From positions 1,798,001 through 1,862,000 of the forward strand of contig NC_037324.1 of the NCBI RefSeq assembly GCF_000143535.2: DNA of 64,000 bases, written 5' to 3'. Shown here piece after piece: positions 60,262 to 64,000 of this stretch. Origin of the DNA: Botrytis cinerea B05.10 (lineage: Eukaryota > Ascomycota > Leotiomycetes > Helotiales > Sclerotiniaceae). The number at the start of each line of letters is the position of its first letter. Position 1 is the stretch's first letter. Made by a program: the position numbers and the translations under genes. The notes under the pieces were generated by a model. The model did no database searches and was not told the DNA's origin. It worked only from the letters and a program-made list of their open reading frames with translations.

Positions 60262-61064
60262 CGTGATTAACGACGATTAAGGTTTCTGCTACTTGATTGA
60301 TATTTAGGAAAGAAGTGATCATTTCTAGCACATAAATACTTCACGTCGACACGTAATGTCGGCTGCTTCTGGTGCTCGAATTACCGCATGGTACCGTCAG
60401 TGCGGTTCGCCCGCCCCAGCCCATATACCTATCGGATGTCTGGATTGTTTGCCAACCAACATTCGCAACATTTTGTAGTTCAATTAAGCAGAAATTAGAT
60501 TCTGTGATTCACCCCGTTCACTACCATATCGATGAATAGTATCAAAGTCCATGAGCCACGAAAAGCATTGGAATCACTTGATACCATGCCTTTTTCCTCC
60601 AATTGCGCCATCCCCACAAGTACAGGGGCGTTTGAGTATTGCAAAGCTTCAGAAGTAGACGGTAGCCGGCACTCGGGTCTATTGAATTTTATAGTGCCAA
60701 GAGTTCATCAGCATCAATTTACCATATTTTTTTCAAAATCAGAAGCAACTCTGGTTACATTTTTATTTTGCCGTTTAAATTGAACTTGTACGATAATTTG
60801 GTAAGCGAGGCCCACTAACCTAAGCCGTCTATTGAAGAACTATCTCTGGGTGGAATATGCAATCACCCAGGACGTGCAGTTTGAGTTATTAAGCTTATAT
60901 CTCTATTGGTATGATGTAACTATTTGTCATTGTGGGCTAGTAATTCGATGACGGAAACATCATTTGATTGGTATGAATTGTGATGAAGTGCTTTATGCAA
61001 GTAATTATCCGGCTAAACGAGGTCTAAGCTCTACCAATTATGTTAACTTCCAACCACAATACGA
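60262..61064. other. Intergenic region
   Basis: 5' flank of the MFS pseudogene and 3' flank of the monooxygenase gene. No gene supported; the frame at 60532-60783 shows no domain. Confidence 0.45.
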
Positions 61065-62697
61065 TCAAAGTACTGCAGAAATATGGTCCAAAGCCTTGTA
61101 CGCATCGTAACCAAATAGTTCATCCAAGAATTCCTGCCGGGACCGTATATTCATATGTCCTTGCCAAATACCAGGATGGGCCAATAGATATTCATCCCTG
61201 CGTTTCTGTGTCTCTCCATCAGGCATTTGTGTAAAGTATCTTGAGTCGATTGAGGCTTTAGCAACCTTCGCAGTTCGCTTCCGTCGAAGATTGCAGTACA
61301 TCGATAATACTTCTGGAAGAGAATCCTTGGTAGGAAACCTCTCCAGAAGCGCGCCAAGTATTGCTGCATCCTCGATACCCATGGCTGCTCCTTGTGCGAG
61401 ATACGGTGTCATGGCATGGGCTGCGTCTCCGATCAGACAAAGTTTTCCTGAGTTATGAACCCAGTTTTCTAATTCTTCGTGAGTATACAGCTGCCGGGAG
61501 CATGCGTTAGCAAGGTTATCATAAAAAAAAGGACAGTAATACTACCCTCCATTCTAAAGCGGTATCCACATGATTAAGAATCATTCCAATCCTTTTTATG
61601 CATCAGCCGTTGTCAAACCAACTTGTCACTTCGTAATCACCTTGCATCCCAATCTTTGAACCTGTCTCGAAGCTCTGTACTGCTTTGGACCCGCTGGTTT
61701 GTCCCATTCGGCATAGTTGCATCACACCTGGAAATGTCACCATTAATGTCAAGTTGAGTACCAGAAGAAACACACTAACGTGAAAACAAGATTCAATAAT
61801 TTTTCCTCCTTTCCCTCCAGCAGATATGATAAAATGGTCGCATTGGGGCCAAGCCAGTGATTATTTCGAGGAACAGAGATGATCTCCTCCAACTCAGGAA
61901 TTCCTTCAAGTTTTTTGGCTGGCAGTACTACACGATATGCCATTTGTCCAGTTGGAATGGGCGCTCCAGCTCTGCCTAGAATGACTTCGCGGGCCATTGA
62001 ATGTAGACCTATATTTCTAGCGTCAGATTTGAAATTTGAAAGGCTCAGTAGCTAGAATAGTCACCATCAGATGCGACAATCAAGTCTGCGGAGTAAAGTT
62101 TGCCATCTTGTGTAGCAAGCGCGGGCAATGAAGGATCAATGTTCACTACACGACTGTTCAACCGAACTTTACAACCAAGATTCGTCGCCGCGTCAAGTAA
62201 TCCACGATGGAGATCCGCACGATGAACATGCCTATTTACTATTAGTTTATTTATACAATTGAGAGAATTCAACTAACCAATATGGAGACATGTATACATT
62301 TTCCGCGGGCTCTTTCAACGGACATTCGACAAGAACCTGACCATCTTTCCAGCGCATCATCCTCAGATCCACTGGATTTGTACAATACTTTTCAATATAT
62401 GAATCGATTCCTAACGTACGAAGAATCTTTGAAGAATTTGGAGTGACCTGAATACCTACAAATCGTGAACAAATGCACATCAAATTGGTGTGCTGGATTT
62501 CAATGGATGCATCTGCATCACTTACCAGCTCCAACGTATGAGATTCGCTCAGAACTTTCTAGTATTTCCACAGTATGACCTCCTTTTGCAAGTGCAATAG
62601 ATATAGTGAGGCCCGCAAGCCCACAACCAATAATCAAAACGTGCTATCTCTATCAGATTCTAGTTCCCAAAATGATATGCGGGAGATCAAATACCAT
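61065..62697 (-). CDS. FAD-dependent monooxygenase, salicylate-hydroxylase type
   Basis: Eight exons (62697-62695, 62643-62526, 62455-62278, 62231-62065, 62008-61780, 61727-61641, 61591-61546, 61490-61065) join without frame conflict to 417 residues, normal for group A flavoprotein hydroxylases. The enzyme binds FAD and uses NAD(P)H and O2 to hydroxylate an aromatic or related substrate. Seen: the GxGxxG dinucleotide motif at 7-12 (GCGLAG), the Glu ending the second beta strand (VEILESSE), Arg in the HRADLHRGL region, the DG motif near ASDG-LHSMAR, and the GD motif LIGDAAHAMTPYLAQGAAMG that binds the FAD ribityl chain. Salicylate hydroxylase is the closest named type; the true substrate is not determined. 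The first exon appears to be only the ATG codon. It stands alone, without a visible biosynthetic cluster, next to the MFS pseudogene. Confidence 0.87.
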
Positions 62698-63484
62698 ATT
62701 GAAGCCAAGTCAGTTGTTAGTTGATTGTCCAGTAACCATCAAACAGATGAAAATAATGTCGGGAGTTGAAAAGACAGTGATTATTTGAAATGAGAATGAT
62801 GTCTCTACCTTTTTATTTCTTCATGAAAAACAAGTGGCGGACACGTAGATTGTAGGGTGGTCAAAACGGATGGATACTTCCGTTTTCCTTCCCGGCAGGT
62901 AAAGTTTTGTCATGATCGAAACTACCTAACGGCTTTGTGACTAGTCTTGATAACTACACACAATAGCATTGAATATAGATAATGTGTTGCTGCATGGTTA
63001 GAATATCGAGAAAATATCTACTGATCAGGCCTAGCCGGATGGGATGAAATTCGAGGCTGAGAGCGCCAAGCCAATTGTAATCGATTCAAACATAAAAGTG
63101 CAACGACGGCGAGTAGAGTATTATACAAAGAGGCTCGATATATTGAGAAAAATTGACACACTGAGGAGGCATAGGAGAACTTTTGCTAATATAGTAATGT
63201 CCATTTCTCAAAGCCTTGATTTCTCATGCAAAGCATACAAGTAACACCACAAACCTTTAACCATCCAATTCCCCTCTAGCAGCTCCAAAATGCTTGAAAC
63301 GCATGTATACATGTATAGCCGCCCGCCAAAGTAAAAAGTGTTCAACAGCCCGGATTTCCAACAAATCCTTTACTAGGAGCCGTGTAATGAGTCTAAGAGA
63401 CAGACTCGGTCTATTTACAGCGCACATCACAGCATACAGCTCACCGTTTAATCGTGTCATCATCAAAACGTCTTGGCATTATGC
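62698..63484. other. Intergenic region
   Basis: Promoter of the monooxygenase and 3' flank of the edge gene. A 66-codon plus-strand frame (63044-63244) is Lys/Arg-rich without a domain. No gene supported. Confidence 0.45.
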
Positions 63485-64000
63485 TCAATCTTGTTTCTTT
63501 TCCTTGGCTTCCTCCAATTTCTTTTTCCCTTCCGAGTGCTTCGCCATCTTTTCACTCAGATACCGCCAAGTTCGACCGAATCCAGCTGTGAAGGGTCCTT
63601 TTAAACTCTGGCTCGTGCTAGGCCACCCAATCGTGTTTTTGATTACACTTCGGACTTCGGATCTTAGGTCTTCTGGAGGTTCTCGGGCAATCCTCCTTTC
63701 AAAGCCACCTCCTTCTCTCCTATTGATTCTGGTCCCGTCTTCATCACGCGAAGCCTCAATCATTTGATCGAATTCTAGTCGAGGTATTTGGTATTTCTTC
63801 TGATATTGGAAGTAGAGCTTCGATCGGAATGCTTTTGGCAGGCGTCTCACCATGTTGCCCCGTCGAACTGGGTCCATATCTTGAGTTAAGCGTATGTTTG
63901 TTGATGGATCAGATGCCCATTCTGGATTTGAGCACTTAGAATCGTTAAAGCCGACATTGGGAAGGTTGTCAATGAGAGGCGCATAGAGACGACGGAAGTG
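63485..64000 (-). CDS. Partial gene of unknown function at right edge
   Basis: The frame is open from the window edge (64000) to a stop at 63485, 171 codons, so the 5' end lies outside the window. The visible part has RRLYAPLIDNLPNVGF, a SNPEWASDP segment, a MVRRLPKAFRSKLYFQYQKKY basic stretch, an acidic/basic middle (EASRDEDGTRINRREGGG), a Trp-containing GFGRTWRYLSEKMAKH segment, and a Lys/Glu-rich tail KKKLEEAKEKKQD. No signal peptide or membrane segment is visible in this part. I do not recognise the family; the basic composition would suit a mitochondrial or nucleic-acid-associated protein, which is only a guess. An internal ATG at 63877 could be used, but the upstream frame looks equally coding. 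Confidence 0.6.
   Translation of the reverse strand, partial: HFRRLYAPLIDNLPNVGFNDSKCSNPEWASDPSTNIRLTQDMDPVRRGNMVRRLPKAFRSKLYFQYQKKYQIPRLEFDQMIEASRDEDGTRINRREGGGFERRIAREPPEDLRSEVRSVIKNTIGWPSTSQSLKGPFTAGFGRTWRYLSEKMAKHSEGKKKLEEAKEKKQD

Noticed and set aside
61065..62697. Monooxygenase locus first read as fragmented, suggesting a pseudogene
   Set aside because: All breaks are explained by seven short GT/AG introns with matching phases, and all flavin-binding motifs are intact.
35230..63484. A secondary-metabolite cluster combining reductase, monooxygenase, MFS gene and regulator
   Set aside because: The genes are 3-20 kb apart, no core synthase (PKS, NRPS, terpene cyclase) is present, and the MFS gene is dead.

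Overview
The window is nuclear DNA of a filamentous ascomycete. Genes carry short introns (about 50-120 nt) with GT/AG ends and many CTRAC-type branch sites. Products are typical of fungi (Tim21, Glo3, an NDT80/PhoG regulator, GH76 Dfg5/Dcw1, a SUR7-type membrane protein). Two strongly AT-rich islands look like repeats degraded by RIP (repeat-induced point mutation). Protein flavour and genome style fit Leotiomycetes, probably Sclerotiniaceae (Botrytis/Sclerotinia type); that placement is inference, since no database search was possible.

Layout. 0.8-6 kb: SUR7-like membrane protein (+), an unknown coiled-coil acidic protein (-), and a RG-rich protein with a DUF6590-like C-terminus (+). 6-8.5 kb: a broken minus-strand coding relic and a small secreted lysine-rich protein (+). 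8.5-11.9 kb: AT-rich island 1. 12-15.4 kb: tim21 and glo3 (both +). 16-20.3 kb: a decayed Ser/Thr-rich surface-protein locus and a RAD55-like RecA-family ATPase (-). 22-24 kb: a GPI-anchored GH76 enzyme (+). 24.5-26.4 kb: AT-rich island 2, sharing degraded sequence with island 1. 27.4-30.3 kb: a choline-transporter-like (PNS1/CTL) protein (-) split by an intron of about 1 kb. 32 kb: a small secreted protein (-). 35.2-36.3 kb: an aldo-keto reductase of pyridoxal-reductase type (+). 38.5-40.8 kb: an NDT80/PhoG (XprG/VIB-1-like) transcription factor (-), followed by about 14 kb with no convincing gene and ordinary base composition. 54.8-56.5 kb: a conserved leucine-rich protein (-). 57.4-60.3 kb: an MFS transporter pseudogene plus two copies of a promoter-like cassette. 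61-62.7 kb: an eight-exon FAD monooxygenase of salicylate-hydroxylase type (-). 63.5 kb to the edge: an unknown partial gene (-).

The genes do not form an obvious pathway or secondary-metabolite cluster; housekeeping genes (tim21, glo3, recombination ATPase) mix with surface, secreted and transport genes. The most unusual observations are a roughly 100-bp TATA-containing cassette found once inside the long PNS1-like intron and twice beside the MFS pseudogene, the repeat shared by the two AT-rich islands, and the long gene-free, non-AT-rich tract upstream of the NDT80-type regulator. I do not see a clear new biological system; the cassette family is the best candidate for something undescribed.

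Exon structures were built by hand from splice signals and frame continuity. Those of tim21, glo3, the RAD55-like gene, GH76, the reductase and the monooxygenase are mutually consistent in phase and length; the 5' ends of the NDT80 and PNS1-like genes are less certain.
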